Assembly: GCA_947623205.1 (NCBI GenBank)
Contig: CANQGM010000016.1
Span: 1-39,066, forward strand
DNA from: an uncultured Clostridia bacterium
GTDB taxonomy: Bacteria > Bacillota > Clostridia > Oscillospirales > Acutalibacteraceae
Direction of reading: 5' to 3'
Length of the DNA stretch: 39,066 nt
The notes under the pieces are model-generated. The model ran no database searches. It was given only the letters and a program-made list of their open reading frames with translations, and had not been told where the DNA came from. Made by a program: the position numbers and the translations under genes. Shown here one piece after another: positions 31,831 to 39,066 of the stretch. How positions within the stretch are numbered: the first letter of the stretch is position 1; the number at the start of each line of letters is the position of its first letter.

Positions 31831-33492
31831 ATGTACTTGACTTATGATGCGGAAATGTTTAAAAAGACATTTGAAAGCGAATTTACATGGCTTAACGGTT
31901 TTATGCGCAATGTTCACAGGTTTGGTTATAAAACAGCGGCTATCGACCAGGCAACGGAAAAAGTCTGGAGCTATTCCGAGCTTAACAATGACGCCAACAA
32001 ATTAGCAAATGCAATGAAAAAAGACGGTGTCAAAAAAAATGACGTAGTGTTTGTTCAGCTGTTTAATTCTCCTCAGTTTTTGTTCGGCTACATTGCTTCA
32101 CAGAAAATCGGTGCAATTATAAATCCCGCAAATTTTAATCTTTCTCCCGGCGAGACAGCGGAAATCATTGGTCACAATGAACCTAAGGTCTATATCTATG
32201 ACATTGAAATAGTCGACACTGCCGTTAAAGCGCTTGAGCTTTCAAAGCATAAGCCCGATATTGTTATTGCAGTAAATAATTCTTTAAAAGAAATTAATTT
32301 GCCGGAGGGGCACATTCTGTTTGACGACTATGTTAAGGACAGCTTGACAGAGAATCCGCCTATTGATTTTGAACCGTATATTTACGATGAAGTTGTACGT
32401 TTGCAGACATCCGGTACAACGGGCACGCCAAAGGGAGTTCCGCTCAACAACATAAATGAGGTGCTTTCCGCCCATGACGTTATTATGCATTTTCCGCTCA
32501 GTTTGCAGGATGTAACAATGAATATGTCTCCTTGGTTCCACCGGGGCGGACTTCATTCAGGAGGTCCTACGCCAACACTTTTTGCCGGAGCGGCACTCGT
32601 TATTTTAAGGACATTTAACCCCAAAATATGTATGGAATGTGTTGAAAAGTATTCAATTACATTTCTTACAGGCGTACCCTCAATTCTTACTCTGCTTGCA
32701 AACCGTCAGGAAAAGCACCCGGCAGATATATCGTCATTAAAGGGTATTATTACAATGGGCAGCCCGCTTGAAAAAGAGGCATGCATTCGTTTTCAGAAAA
32801 TTCTCACTCCGAATATATTTAACGGATACGGAACGACCGAGTCGTTCTGGAACACATTTTTACGTCCGTTTGACCTTCCTGAAATGTCAGGCACTGCCGG
32901 ACGCTCCTGCACAGACGATGAAGTTCGTATTGTAAATGTTTATGACGACAGAAAAGCCGGCCCTGACGATGTTGTTCCTGCTGACGGAAAAACCGAGGGC
33001 GAAATAATTATTAAGTGTCCTACAAAATCAACATTCTGCTATATAAAAAATGAACAAGCGACAAAAGAAAAATTTGCCGACGGCTGGATGTACACAGGAG
33101 ATATAGGGACCTGGGACGAAAAACAGTTTATTACTGTTGCAGGCAGAAAAGATGATATGATTATCAGCAAGGGCGAAAATATTTATCCTGCAAGAATAGA
33201 AGAAGTATTAAACTGCCATCCTAAGGTAAGCGAATGTATTGTAACAGGTGTACCCGACAGTACAAGAGGTGAATCTGTTGCGGCGTATGTCATTCCGAAG
33301 GACAGCAGCCTTACCGTTGCAGAACTTATGGAATACTGCAAAGAGTCACCGAATATTTCAAAATATCAGGCCCCGCGGTACTACCGTTTTGTAACTGAGC
33401 TTCCTCATACGGCAACAGGTAAAAAGCAGCATTTTAAAATAAAAGAGCAGGCGAAAAAGGACCTTGCAGACGGTCTTTTGCTCAGAAAGTAA
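31831..33492 (+). CDS. Acyl-adenylate-forming ligase (acyl-CoA or acyl-ACP synthetase)
   Basis: 553 residues, ANL superfamily. P-loop TSGTTGTPKG (193-202), YGTTE (333-337), YTGD (421-424), the hinge GRKDDMI (438-444) and the C-terminal TGKKQHFKI (529-537) with the catalytic Lys. It activates a carboxylic acid with ATP to the acyl-AMP and loads it on CoA or a carrier protein. Substrate cannot be read from sequence; fatty acid or aryl acid are both possible. ATG with GAAGGA upstream. The second gene of the operon; the thioesterase starts 14 bp after its stop. Confidence 0.92.
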   Translation: MYLTYDAEMFKKTFESEFTWLNGFMRNVHRFGYKTAAIDQATEKVWSYSELNNDANKLANAMKKDGVKKNDVVFVQLFNSPQFLFGYIASQKIGAIINPANFNLSPGETAEIIGHNEPKVYIYDIEIVDTAVKALELSKHKPDIVIAVNNSLKEINLPEGHILFDDYVKDSLTENPPIDFEPYIYDEVVRLQTSGTTGTPKGVPLNNINEVLSAHDVIMHFPLSLQDVTMNMSPWFHRGGLHSGGPTPTLFAGAALVILRTFNPKICMECVEKYSITFLTGVPSILTLLANRQEKHPADISSLKGIITMGSPLEKEACIRFQKILTPNIFNGYGTTESFWNTFLRPFDLPEMSGTAGRSCTDDEVRIVNVYDDRKAGPDDVVPADGKTEGEIIIKCPTKSTFCYIKNEQATKEKFADGWMYTGDIGTWDEKQFITVAGRKDDMIISKGENIYPARIEEVLNCHPKVSECIVTGVPDSTRGESVAAYVIPKDSSLTVAELMEYCKESPNISKYQAPRYYRFVTELPHTATGKKQHFKIKEQAKKDLADGLLLRK

Positions 33493-33506
33493 AAGGAGAT
33501 AAATAT

Positions 33507-33926
33507 ATGGAAATCAGTCCTTACTTACGCCGCGCCAATTATTACGAAACCGATCAAATGAGCATTGTTCATCATTCAAACTACTTCAGATACTTTGAAG
33601 AAGCAAGAATTGAATTTATGCACGCAATAGGATGTGACGTAAAAGATATGGAAAAACTCGGTATTATAATTCCTAATGTTGACGCATATGCCAAATATAT
33701 AAAAACAATTGTATTCTACAAATTAATGCAGATTGAAACAAAACTTGTAAAGTTTAACGGGGCAAAAATGGTTTTTGAGTACATTATTAAATTTGCTGAC
33801 ACTAATGAGGTTGCCGCAACGGGGCACACAACTCATTGTTTTGTTAACAACGAGCACAAGCCTATGAGCATAAAGCATACTTTTCCCGATATCTATAATA
33901 GGCTTAAAGAAAATATTAAAAATTGA
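33507..33926 (+). CDS. Hotdog-fold acyl-CoA/acyl-ACP thioesterase (YbgC/4-hydroxybenzoyl-CoA type)
   Basis: 139 residues, one hotdog domain. YYETDQMSIVHHSNYFRYFEEARIEFM (12-38, without the first residues) carries the Asp16 and the HHxNY turn of the 4HBT/YbgC family. It hydrolyses thioesters of CoA or ACP; substrate unknown. ATG with AAAAGGAGAT upstream. As last gene in the KS-ligase-thioesterase operon, it could release the product extended by the ketosynthase, or recycle misloaded acyl groups. The first option fits the operon better, but it is inferred. A hairpin for termination follows 29 bp later. Confidence 0.9.
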   Translation: MEISPYLRRANYYETDQMSIVHHSNYFRYFEEARIEFMHAIGCDVKDMEKLGIIIPNVDAYAKYIKTIVFYKLMQIETKLVKFNGAKMVFEYIIKFADTNEVAATGHTTHCFVNNEHKPMSIKHTFPDIYNRLKENIKN

Positions 33927-33954
33927 CTGAGTAAAAATTTTTAGATAAAATTAC

Positions 33955-33987
33955 AGCCTATTGCAGTATAATCACTTGCAATAGGCT
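33955..33987. terminator. Hairpin between convergent genes
   Basis: An 11-bp stem AGCCTATTGCA / TGCAATAGGCT with an 11-base loop lies between the thioesterase stop and the stop of the membrane protein on the minus strand. T-rich sequence on both sides is modest (TTATTAAA; GTAATTTT), so a bidirectional terminator is likely. Confidence 0.7.
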
Positions 33988-34006
33988 TATTAAATGAAAT
34001 GTGCGT

Positions 34007-34453
34007 TTAATTTTTTTTACAGTATTTTGACGTTAAATAAAGCTGACCTATAAAAAAAACTACTCCGAATGTGAGCAGTAACGTATTAACCTGCAAAAGT
34101 CCGCTGAGCATAAAAACGACCGCGGACAAAACGGTCAGCATATAGGCAAGTACTCTGCCCTCTTTTTTAAAAAATAAAATCCACGCCACAATGTAGGCGG
34201 CTGACATTATCGCCGCAAAAATAAACCAGAATTTCTGCATTACGGGCGAAGTAAACCCTTTGTCAAGAATACCGATATGAAACGACATCAAAAACAGGCT
34301 GCAATACTTACCTATTCTCTCCAAAAGAAGCATTCCCCTGTTATCAAAAACGCTCATATCATAATTGTGTGTTTTTGCATACACAATGTGAGGCGCAAGC
34401 AAAATTATTGCAAACAGAAGTCCGCAAACATTAACCACATCAAAAAATCCCAT
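34007..34453 (-). CDS. Conserved polytopic membrane protein, function unknown
   Basis: 148 residues with about four to five membrane helices (near 5-24, 50-63, 74-96, 102-119 and 122-140). FDNRGMLLLERIGKYCSLFLM (36-56, one residue trimmed) is the most conserved-looking part, in a cytoplasmic or interfacial loop. It ends in SKYCKKN. ATG with GGAGGATATTA upstream. Its gene is alone, converging with the thioesterase. I recognise no named domain; proteins of this pattern are common in Clostridia. Confidence 0.8.
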   Translation of the reverse strand: MGFFDVVNVCGLLFAIILLAPHIVYAKTHNYDMSVFDNRGMLLLERIGKYCSLFLMSFHIGILDKGFTSPVMQKFWFIFAAIMSAAYIVAWILFFKKEGRVLAYMLTVLSAVVFMLSGLLQVNTLLLTFGVVFFIGQLYLTSKYCKKN

Positions 34454-34614
34454 TAATATCCTCCGCAGCCTGTATAAAACACTATGTTTAATATTTTAAA
34501 TATAATAAATAGTGGAATTTATATTATTTTAGCACACATAAAACAGGTTTACAAGCGCATTGCATACAAAGAAAATCTGATTATGCGGATTTTCAAATTA
34601 TTTTAACTTTTTGG

Positions 34615-34643
34615 TTGCTTTTTATTTAAAAAATATGTATTAT
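34615..34643 (+). promoter_or_regulatory. Candidate promoter of the flippase-like gene
   Basis: TTGCTT (34615-34620), 17 bases, TATTAT (34638-34643), 55 bases before the ATG at 34699. The rest of the intergenic region 34454-34698 is AT-rich with nothing else recognised. Confidence 0.6.
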
Positions 34644-34698
34644 AGTTATGTTTAAAAATGATTTTTATTTATCCATTTTATTAACAGGAGAAAGTTAA

Positions 34699-35787
34699 AT
34701 GGAAAAAAATAAAAAAAGGTTCGCAATAAGCGGTAAACTGATTTTTAATCTTGCAGTTGTTGCGATCTCGGTCTATTTGATCATCTATTTTTTTGTATCT
34801 GACGACGGTTTGATTGATTTGCTGTCAACTCCGGAAAGCTTTAGTATCGGCTGGATTATAATTGCTTTTTTAGTTTACGACTTAAATATAATAATAGATA
34901 CGTTTGTAACCTTGATTTATGTGCGTTCGCAGTATAAATCGTTCAGGTTTATTGACGCATTAAAGGTCGCGTTCGTCGGAGTTTTTTTCGGCGCGGTGAC
35001 CCCGTCCAATACGGGCGGCCAGCCAATGCAGCTTTATCTTATGTCAAAAATGAAAATAGGCGTCGGATTCGGCTCTGCCTGTATGACGCAAAAATTCATT
35101 GTGTATCAAATTGTAACTACTGCAATCAGCATATTTGCCGTGTTTGCGCACTTTAATTACTTTCAGAGCGTATTTACAAACATATGGTCAACCATTTTTG
35201 TTATTCTTGGTTTTTCGGCGCAAATTCTTGTTACATCTCTGTTTTTGATTATATCATACTGCCGAAAACTTACAAATTTTCTTATGAAACTTATTTATAA
35301 AATAATAAGAAAAATGAAGTTTGTAAAAGAGCCTGAAAAGAAAATGGAACGTCTGTACTCCGAAGTAGATATGTTTCATCAGGGAAACAAATCATTAATG
35401 AGCAGACCAAAACTTATGATAGCTATATATTTCCTGGTGTTTTTGCAGGTTATTGCCATTCTTTCAGTACCGTATATTATATACATCTCATTCGGTATGC
35501 CGCCCATTACCGTTGCGGCGGGTCAAATTCCGGCAAACCTGTTTGACTTTATCTGCATACAATCATTTGTGTTGTTTACATCCAACCTTGTGCTTCTTCC
35601 GGGGGCGTCCGGCGGCGCTGAACTTGCGTTTACAATGTATTTTGGCAGATTCTTTAAAATTGGCGGAATAAACAAAATAAAACCCGCAATTCTCTTGTGG
35701 AGATTTGTTACCTATTACGGCGCAATTATAATTTCTGCTCCGTTCTCATATTTTACCAAAGGCAAAAAAGAAAAATTTATCAAATAA
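34699..35787 (+). CDS. YbhN/AglD-type flippase-like membrane protein (LPG synthase TM domain)
   Basis: 362 residues with about eight membrane helices. The family blocks (PF03706) are seen: FRFIDALKVAFVGVFFGAVTPSNTGGQPMQLYL (parts at 81-113) and, near the C-terminus, LPGASGGAELAFTMYFGRFF. The same fold is the membrane half of MprF lysyl-phosphatidylglycerol synthase/flippase, but no synthetase domain is attached here, so a lipid-linked substrate flippase or accessory role is more likely than lysyl transfer. ATG with AACAGGAGAAAG upstream. Single gene; a short A/T hairpin follows at 35786-35802. Confidence 0.87.
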   Translation: MEKNKKRFAISGKLIFNLAVVAISVYLIIYFFVSDDGLIDLLSTPESFSIGWIIIAFLVYDLNIIIDTFVTLIYVRSQYKSFRFIDALKVAFVGVFFGAVTPSNTGGQPMQLYLMSKMKIGVGFGSACMTQKFIVYQIVTTAISIFAVFAHFNYFQSVFTNIWSTIFVILGFSAQILVTSLFLIISYCRKLTNFLMKLIYKIIRKMKFVKEPEKKMERLYSEVDMFHQGNKSLMSRPKLMIAIYFLVFLQVIAILSVPYIIYISFGMPPITVAAGQIPANLFDFICIQSFVLFTSNLVLLPGASGGAELAFTMYFGRFFKIGGINKIKPAILLWRFVTYYGAIIISAPFSYFTKGKKEKFIK

Positions 35788-35839
35788 AAAACTGCGTTTT
35801 TTTATTAAACCGAACCTTAAATCAAGCGGTTGATGTATG

Positions 35840-36052
35840 CTATAAATTATTATTTCTTCCGTAAAATTCACTTATTTCAACGGCATGATTGTATTTTTTT
35901 ATCTCATCAGCGCGTTTGTGTAATTCCTCTGCGGTGTTGATATAGTCGTTATGCTTATGCAGCTCCATTTGAACCGATACAGGCAAAGACAGAAAATAGT
36001 TTCTGCTGCTGCTGCTTCTATAAAGCAGTTCATGCAAATTTTTGTATTGCAA
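35840..36052 (-). CDS. Small protein of unknown function with a structured start site
   Basis: 70 residues from a TTG at 36050-36052, chosen because GAGAGGTGATAG lies six bases before it. It begins MQYKNLHELLYRSSSSRNYF and has SLPVSVQMELHKHNDYINTAEELHKRADEI in two parts (21-50), predicted mostly helical, with no membrane segment or Cys pairs. I recognise no named domain; similar short proteins occur in Clostridia. The start codon lies in one arm of a perfect 13-bp inverted repeat and the ribosome-binding site in its loop, so translation may be regulated. Confidence 0.68.
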   Translation of the reverse strand: MQYKNLHELLYRSSSSRNYFLSLPVSVQMELHKHNDYINTAEELHKRADEIKKYNHAVEISEFYGRNNNL

Positions 36053-36089
36053 AGCTATCACCTCTCGGATATACCATTTGCAATACAAA
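36041..36089. promoter_or_regulatory. 13-bp inverted repeat spanning the start of the 70-residue gene
   Basis: TTTGTATTGCAAA (36041-36053) and TTTGCAATACAAA (36077-36089) are perfect reverse complements, 23 bases apart. In the minus-strand mRNA the TTG start is inside the 3' arm and GAGAGGTGATAG in the loop. It could be a translational control hairpin or a protein operator. Confidence 0.7.
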
Positions 36090-36122
36090 ACAAATCATAC
36101 TATAAAAATAAACCCAATATAA

Positions 36123-36950
36123 TTAAAAATTTTCGAGAAAGCAGTGTTTTTCTTCATTGACTTTATAGCCGATTAGTGTATCGACGTTTACATTGTGAAT
36201 GGAGTTAAATATTGCTTTTTCAACATTTGGATTAGTTTTTTTAAGCTCTTGTATCAATGCTTTTATTTCTGCTCGCTTTGACCCTGCAACGCTGTCGCTT
36301 GCCTTTTTTGTAACCGAACAGGCGCAGTTTAAAAAATCGAGTCCGTTAAGATTTTTCCACGCAATAATATCTTTTTCGTGAACACAGTATAACGGCCTGA
36401 TAAGCTGCATACCGTCAAAATTTGTGCTTTTTAACTTTGGCAGCATACCTTGAATTTGTCCGCCGTATAACATACTCATCAATGTAGTTTCAATTACATC
36501 CGAAAAATGATGCCCCAGTGCAATTTTGTTGCATCCGAGTGACCTTGCATATTCGTAAAGCGAGCCTCTGCGCATTCGCGCGCAAAGATAGCACGGACTT
36601 TTATCAGTTTGCTCAACAACACCAAATATATTTTTTTCAAAAAATTTTACGGATATATTCAATTTTTTACTGTTTTCCTCAATTTTGTGCCTGTTTTCGG
36701 GAGTGTAGCCGGGATCCATACAAATGTATTCCAGTTTAAAAGGCTGCTCACTGTAACGCTGTAACATTCTTAAAGCCAATGCAAGCAGCATTGAGTCTTT
36801 TCCGCCGGATATACAAACGGCAATTTTGTCATAATTCTCAATCAGCTTGTATTTTTTAATTCCCTCAATAAAAGGGTTCCATATTCTTTTTCGGTATGTC
36901 TTAACAATGCTGCGTTCAACCTGCTTAAAAAACTCCTCAGTTTCTCTCAT
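36123..36950 (-). CDS. ttcA: tRNA 2-thiocytidine synthetase TtcA-type PP-loop protein
   Basis: 275 residues. The ATP pyrophosphatase P-loop SGGKDS is at 48-53. CYLC (120-123) and a Cys pair in NCACS (209 and 211) supply the cysteines typical of the Fe-S/thiolation site, and GHHFSDVIETTLMSMLYGG is the family's central block. TtcA makes 2-thiocytidine at position 32 of some tRNAs; TtcA-like paralogues with other targets exist in Clostridia. ATG with GGAGTG upstream. It lies 55 bp downstream of the sigK stop, in the same direction. Confidence 0.85.
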   Translation of the reverse strand: MRETEEFFKQVERSIVKTYRKRIWNPFIEGIKKYKLIENYDKIAVCISGGKDSMLLALALRMLQRYSEQPFKLEYICMDPGYTPENRHKIEENSKKLNISVKFFEKNIFGVVEQTDKSPCYLCARMRRGSLYEYARSLGCNKIALGHHFSDVIETTLMSMLYGGQIQGMLPKLKSTNFDGMQLIRPLYCVHEKDIIAWKNLNGLDFLNCACSVTKKASDSVAGSKRAEIKALIQELKKTNPNVEKAIFNSIHNVNVDTLIGYKVNEEKHCFLENF

Positions 36951-37005
36951 TTTGCACTCCGTAATACTCTAAATTTAACTTTTTAACTTAATAAATCTAA
37001 TTTTA

Positions 37006-37701
37006 TCACAGATTAGAGCTGTTTTCAAATCTCTTTCTAAGCAGTTTTAATGCCTTGGTTTCAATTCGGCTGACATATGAACGCGAAATATTAAGTCTTT
37101 TTGCCACGTTTTTTTGCGTCATAGGTTCTTTGCCGTTAAGACCGTAACGCAAAATAATAATTTCTTTTTCGCGCTCGTTAAGCTCTTCATTTATAAATTG
37201 CGTCAGCTTTTGACTGTTTAGCTTAAAATCAAGGTTATCAATTATATTATCGTCAATAGACATAATATCCAGCAATGTAAGCGGGTTGCCGTCTTTGTCG
37301 GTGTCAATAGTTTCGTTAAGTGAAATGTCCTGAGATGTTTTTTTGCAATTTCTAAAATGCATCAGAATTTCATTTTCAATACACCTGCTGGCATATGAGC
37401 TTAAATGTATGTTTTTGTTCATGTCATAAGTGTTAATCGCTTTAATAAGTCCTATTGTGCCGATAGACACAAGGTCTTCCTGTTCGCTTTGAACGCCGTA
37501 ATACTTTTTTATAATGTGCGCCACAAGCCTTAAATTGTGTTCAACAAGTTTGTTGCGCGCCTCAATGTCGCCTTTTGCGCTTTTTTCAAGATATTCCCTC
37601 TCCTGTTTTGCAGAAAGCGGTTTTGGAAAGGTTCCTCCCCCGCAGACGTGCAGTATAAAAAAACAAATATATTGACCCAAAAAGCTAAGAAGTTCCGTCA
37701 A
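37006..37701 (-). CDS. sigK: Late mother-cell sporulation sigma factor SigK, uninterrupted
   Basis: 231 residues from a TTG (37699-37701) after GAGGGTGA. A hydrophobic N-terminus (1-23) precedes FPKPLSAKQEREYLE, as in SigK, and would serve as the removable pro-sequence. Region 2 (EHNLRLVAHIIKKYYG, DLVSIGTIGLIKAINTY, SYASRCIENEILMHFRN) and the region 4 HTH (TQKNVAKRLNISRSYVSRIETKALKLLRKRF) are complete. FPKPLS, ARNKLVEHNLRLVAHI and ENEILMHFR follow SigK more than SigE. The gene is one piece, without the skin-type element that splits sigK in B. subtilis and C. difficile. It would switch on late coat and lysis genes. Confidence 0.9.
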   Translation of the reverse strand: MTELLSFLGQYICFFILHVCGGGTFPKPLSAKQEREYLEKSAKGDIEARNKLVEHNLRLVAHIIKKYYGVQSEQEDLVSIGTIGLIKAINTYDMNKNIHLSSYASRCIENEILMHFRNCKKTSQDISLNETIDTDKDGNPLTLLDIMSIDDNIIDNLDFKLNSQKLTQFINEELNEREKEIIILRYGLNGKEPMTQKNVAKRLNISRSYVSRIETKALKLLRKRFENSSNL

Positions 37702-37826
37702 AAAATCACCCTCAAATCTGTTATATATTATTCTATTCTCACGGCGAATTGATTTTGCCTGTACAACAGATTTAGGAAAAAAATTGCATTAAAACATATT
37801 AAATTCAATATTTATTAAAAAAATAG

Positions 37827-37855
37827 TTGCCATCCTGTCACTTTTGCTGTATAAT
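37827..37855 (+). promoter_or_regulatory. Sigma-A promoter of exoA
   Basis: TTGCCA (37827-37832), 17 bases, TATAAT (37850-37855), 80 bases before the chosen ATG. The intergenic region 37702-37935 otherwise holds AT-rich sequence that must contain the sigK promoter on the minus strand, which I could not define. Confidence 0.75.
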
Positions 37856-37935
37856 AAATAAAAAATAAAACAGCTGAAAAACGCACAATTGATAAAAAAA
37901 TGCATATTAGGCGGTTAAATTGTAGGAGAATGATG

Positions 37936-38694
37936 ATGAAAAAATTTATTTCTTGGAATGTAAACGGAATTCGTTCCTGTATATCAAAAGGATTTCTTGA
38001 TTATTTTAACGAAGCTGATGCCGATATTTTTTGTGTGCAGGAAACAATGCTGCAGCAGGGGCAAATTGAACTTGATTTGCCGGGATATTTTCAGTACTGG
38101 AATTATGCTGAAAAAAAAGGATACTCCGGCACGGCAATGTTCACAAAGGAAGAGCCCCTTTCAGTTACATACGGTATAGGCATTGAAGAACACGACCACG
38201 AAGGAAGAGTAATAACAGCCGAATTTGCCGATTATTATTTTATTACCTGTTATACGCCCAACTCACAAAAAGAGTTAAAACGTATTAAATACAGAATGAA
38301 ATGGGAAGACGATTTTAAGGCATATTTAAAAAATCTTGAAAAGACCAAACCTGTTATATTATGCGGTGACTTAAATGTCGCTCACGAGGAAATAGATATA
38401 AAAAAACCGAACGCAAACAGAAACAATCCGGGATTTTCCGATATGGAACGGAACAAAATGACTAAACTATTAGCCGATGGATTTATTGATAGCTATCGCT
38501 ATTTTAATCCCGATACTACCGGAGTATATTCGTGGTGGTCTTTCCGCTTTGATGCGCGAAGGAAGAATATAGGCTGGAGAATTGACTATTTTTTGACTTC
38601 TGAAATACTTAAAGACAAGCTGATAAGCGTTGATATCCACACTGATGTTTTTGGTTCGGACCATTGTCCGGTTGAATTGATTGCAAATTTATAA
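37936..38694 (+). CDS. exoA: Exodeoxyribonuclease III / AP endonuclease
   Basis: 252 residues. All exonuclease III blocks are present: SWNVNGIRS, DADIFCVQETMLQ (catalytic Glu), YTPNSQ, LCGDLNVAHEEIDI, FIDSYR, YSWWSFRFDARRKNIGWRIDY and the terminal SDHCPVELI with the catalytic His. It cuts the backbone at abasic sites and has 3'-5' exonuclease activity. Three ATGs lie in tandem (37930, 37933, 37936); the third is seven bases from AGGAG and is chosen. It has its own promoter and a strong terminator. Confidence 0.97.
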   Translation: MKKFISWNVNGIRSCISKGFLDYFNEADADIFCVQETMLQQGQIELDLPGYFQYWNYAEKKGYSGTAMFTKEEPLSVTYGIGIEEHDHEGRVITAEFADYYFITCYTPNSQKELKRIKYRMKWEDDFKAYLKNLEKTKPVILCGDLNVAHEEIDIKKPNANRNNPGFSDMERNKMTKLLADGFIDSYRYFNPDTTGVYSWWSFRFDARRKNIGWRIDYFLTSEILKDKLISVDIHTDVFGSDHCPVELIANL

Positions 38695-38724
38695 AAAATT
38701 TTTAAAATATTATTAAATAGACGT

Positions 38725-38775
38725 AAAGCAAAAGGCGTTGCCAATAATTAGGCAACGTCTTTTGCTTTTATTTTG
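38725..38775 (+). terminator. Terminator of exoA
   Basis: An 18-bp stem (AAAGCAAAAGGCGTTGCC with its complement, one G-U pair, 38725-38768) and an 8-base loop, then TATTTTG. It is 30 bp after the exoA stop. Confidence 0.88.
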
Positions 38776-38794
38776 CAATATATAAATAAAAGGG

Positions 38795-38901
38795 TGGGGG
38801 AAAAGGGGTGGTTTCCCCCCAAGTGATATAATATCACGCTATGTTTTGTTTGTCAACACTTTTTTTCAAAAAATTGCATAAATATATGCATTTTTTGAAA
38901 A
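38795..38901. repeat. Cluster of inverted repeats between exoA and the right-hand recombinase
   Basis: Three structures in about 100 bp: a G-rich stem GGGGGAAA / TTTCCCCC (38796-38819), the perfect palindrome GTGATATAATATCAC (38823-38837), and a long AT-rich inverted repeat TTTTCAAAAAA..GCATA / TATGCATTTTTTGAAAA (38863-38901, one bulged base). The non-coding stretch 38695-39038 contains no gene. These may be terminators for the converging recombinase or sites recognised by it. Confidence 0.7.
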
Positions 38902-38948
38902 TTTTAGAGTATAAATGGAAGATATATTTTTTCCTTTTTTAATTTCCT

Positions 38949-39066
38949 TTTTCTTATAGTATGGAAATAGAAGCAAACTGTTGTGAAAACCCAGTATTCA
39001 TGGGGATTTTGCAGCAGTTTTACCATTTTTTTGACCATTTACAGCTGAACAAAGCATTTTAATTTA
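38949..39066 (-). repeat. Right copy of inverted terminal repeat
   Basis: The reverse complement of 38973-39066 equals 81-174 with one difference, and ACTATAAGAAAA (38949-38960 on the minus strand) keeps the same register. It contains the 3' end of a second recombinase copy and its conserved tail. The window stops inside the copy. Confidence 0.93.
39039..39066 (-). CDS. Second tyrosine recombinase copy, last nine codons
   Basis: The minus strand reads KLKCFVQL and then TAA (39039-39041), identical to the end of the recombinase at 1-108. Only the identity of this stretch and its tail with the left copy supports the call; the rest of the gene is beyond the window. It points inward, so the two recombinase genes face each other across the 39-kb segment. 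Confidence 0.7.

Noticed and set aside
37006..37701. Reading the sporulation sigma factor as SigE
   Set aside because: FPKPLS, EHNLRLVAHIIKK and ENEILMHFR follow the SigK pattern, and no spoIIGA protease gene, which normally precedes sigE, is present.
1..39066. CRISPR array, prophage or conjugative element inside the window
   Set aside because: No regularly spaced repeats, structural phage genes or transfer genes were found between the two recombinase ends; the content is core chromosomal.

Overview
The window is a stretch of chromosome from an endospore-forming Firmicute of the class Clostridia. It carries spoIVA, a SipL homologue, an easily missed 28-residue spoVM, spoIIIE and sigK, next to Gram-positive housekeeping genes such as tepA, rnmV, yceD-rpmF, plsY and der. 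One large secreted protein carries a type I dockerin and starch-binding-like modules. Together with the moderate AT-richness this suggests a gut Ruminococcus/Oscillospirales-type polysaccharide degrader; that placement is inference. TTG and GTG starts preceded by good ribosome-binding sites are frequent (spoIIIE, the CNNM/CorC gene, hinT, lysR, sigK and others), and I moved several starts accordingly.

Layout. Both ends lie inside copies of one repeat in inverted orientation: the 3' end of a tyrosine recombinase gene plus its conserved tail (93 of 94 bases identical between the ends). Then come: Na+-pump decarboxylase beta and gamma subunits without a carboxyltransferase (285-1989); a spore-coat basement module spoVM - sipL - spoIVA (2146-5538, minus strand); an RluA-type pseudouridine synthase converging on pgeF (5645-7438); a small Cys-rich protein; the 895-residue dockerin protein with a long leader, a near-consensus promoter and a perfect palindrome in the promoter spacer, divergent from a small HTH gene (7857-11317); and mscL, tyrS, a stand-alone metallo-beta-lactamase-fold protein, spoIIIE, uppP and tepA, all on the minus strand (11397-18785).

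The second half holds a CNNM/CBS (CorC-type) membrane protein (18967-20280); a minus-strand block of a CmpB-like membrane protein, rnmV, holA, comEC, hinT, plsY, der and a DUF512 radical SAM protein (20325-28541); yceD-rpmF (28652-29362); a divergent lysR facing a three-gene ketosynthase / acyl-adenylate ligase / hotdog thioesterase operon (29489-33926); two membrane proteins; a small gene whose start codon sits in a 13-bp stem; ttcA; sigK, uninterrupted; exoA; and the right-hand repeat.

How genes work together. SpoVM anchors the SpoIVA ATPase to the forespore membrane and SipL binds SpoIVA, so their clustering puts the assembly base of the spore coat in one locus. SpoIIIE pumps DNA into the forespore and SigK runs the late mother-cell programme. 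The most noteworthy items are the inverted recombinase ends, the spoVM-sipL-spoIVA cluster, the dockerin gene with its operator-like promoter, and the LysR-controlled ketosynthase cassette. I saw no rRNA, tRNA, CRISPR array or recognisable riboswitch. Nothing here is convincingly a wholly new system.
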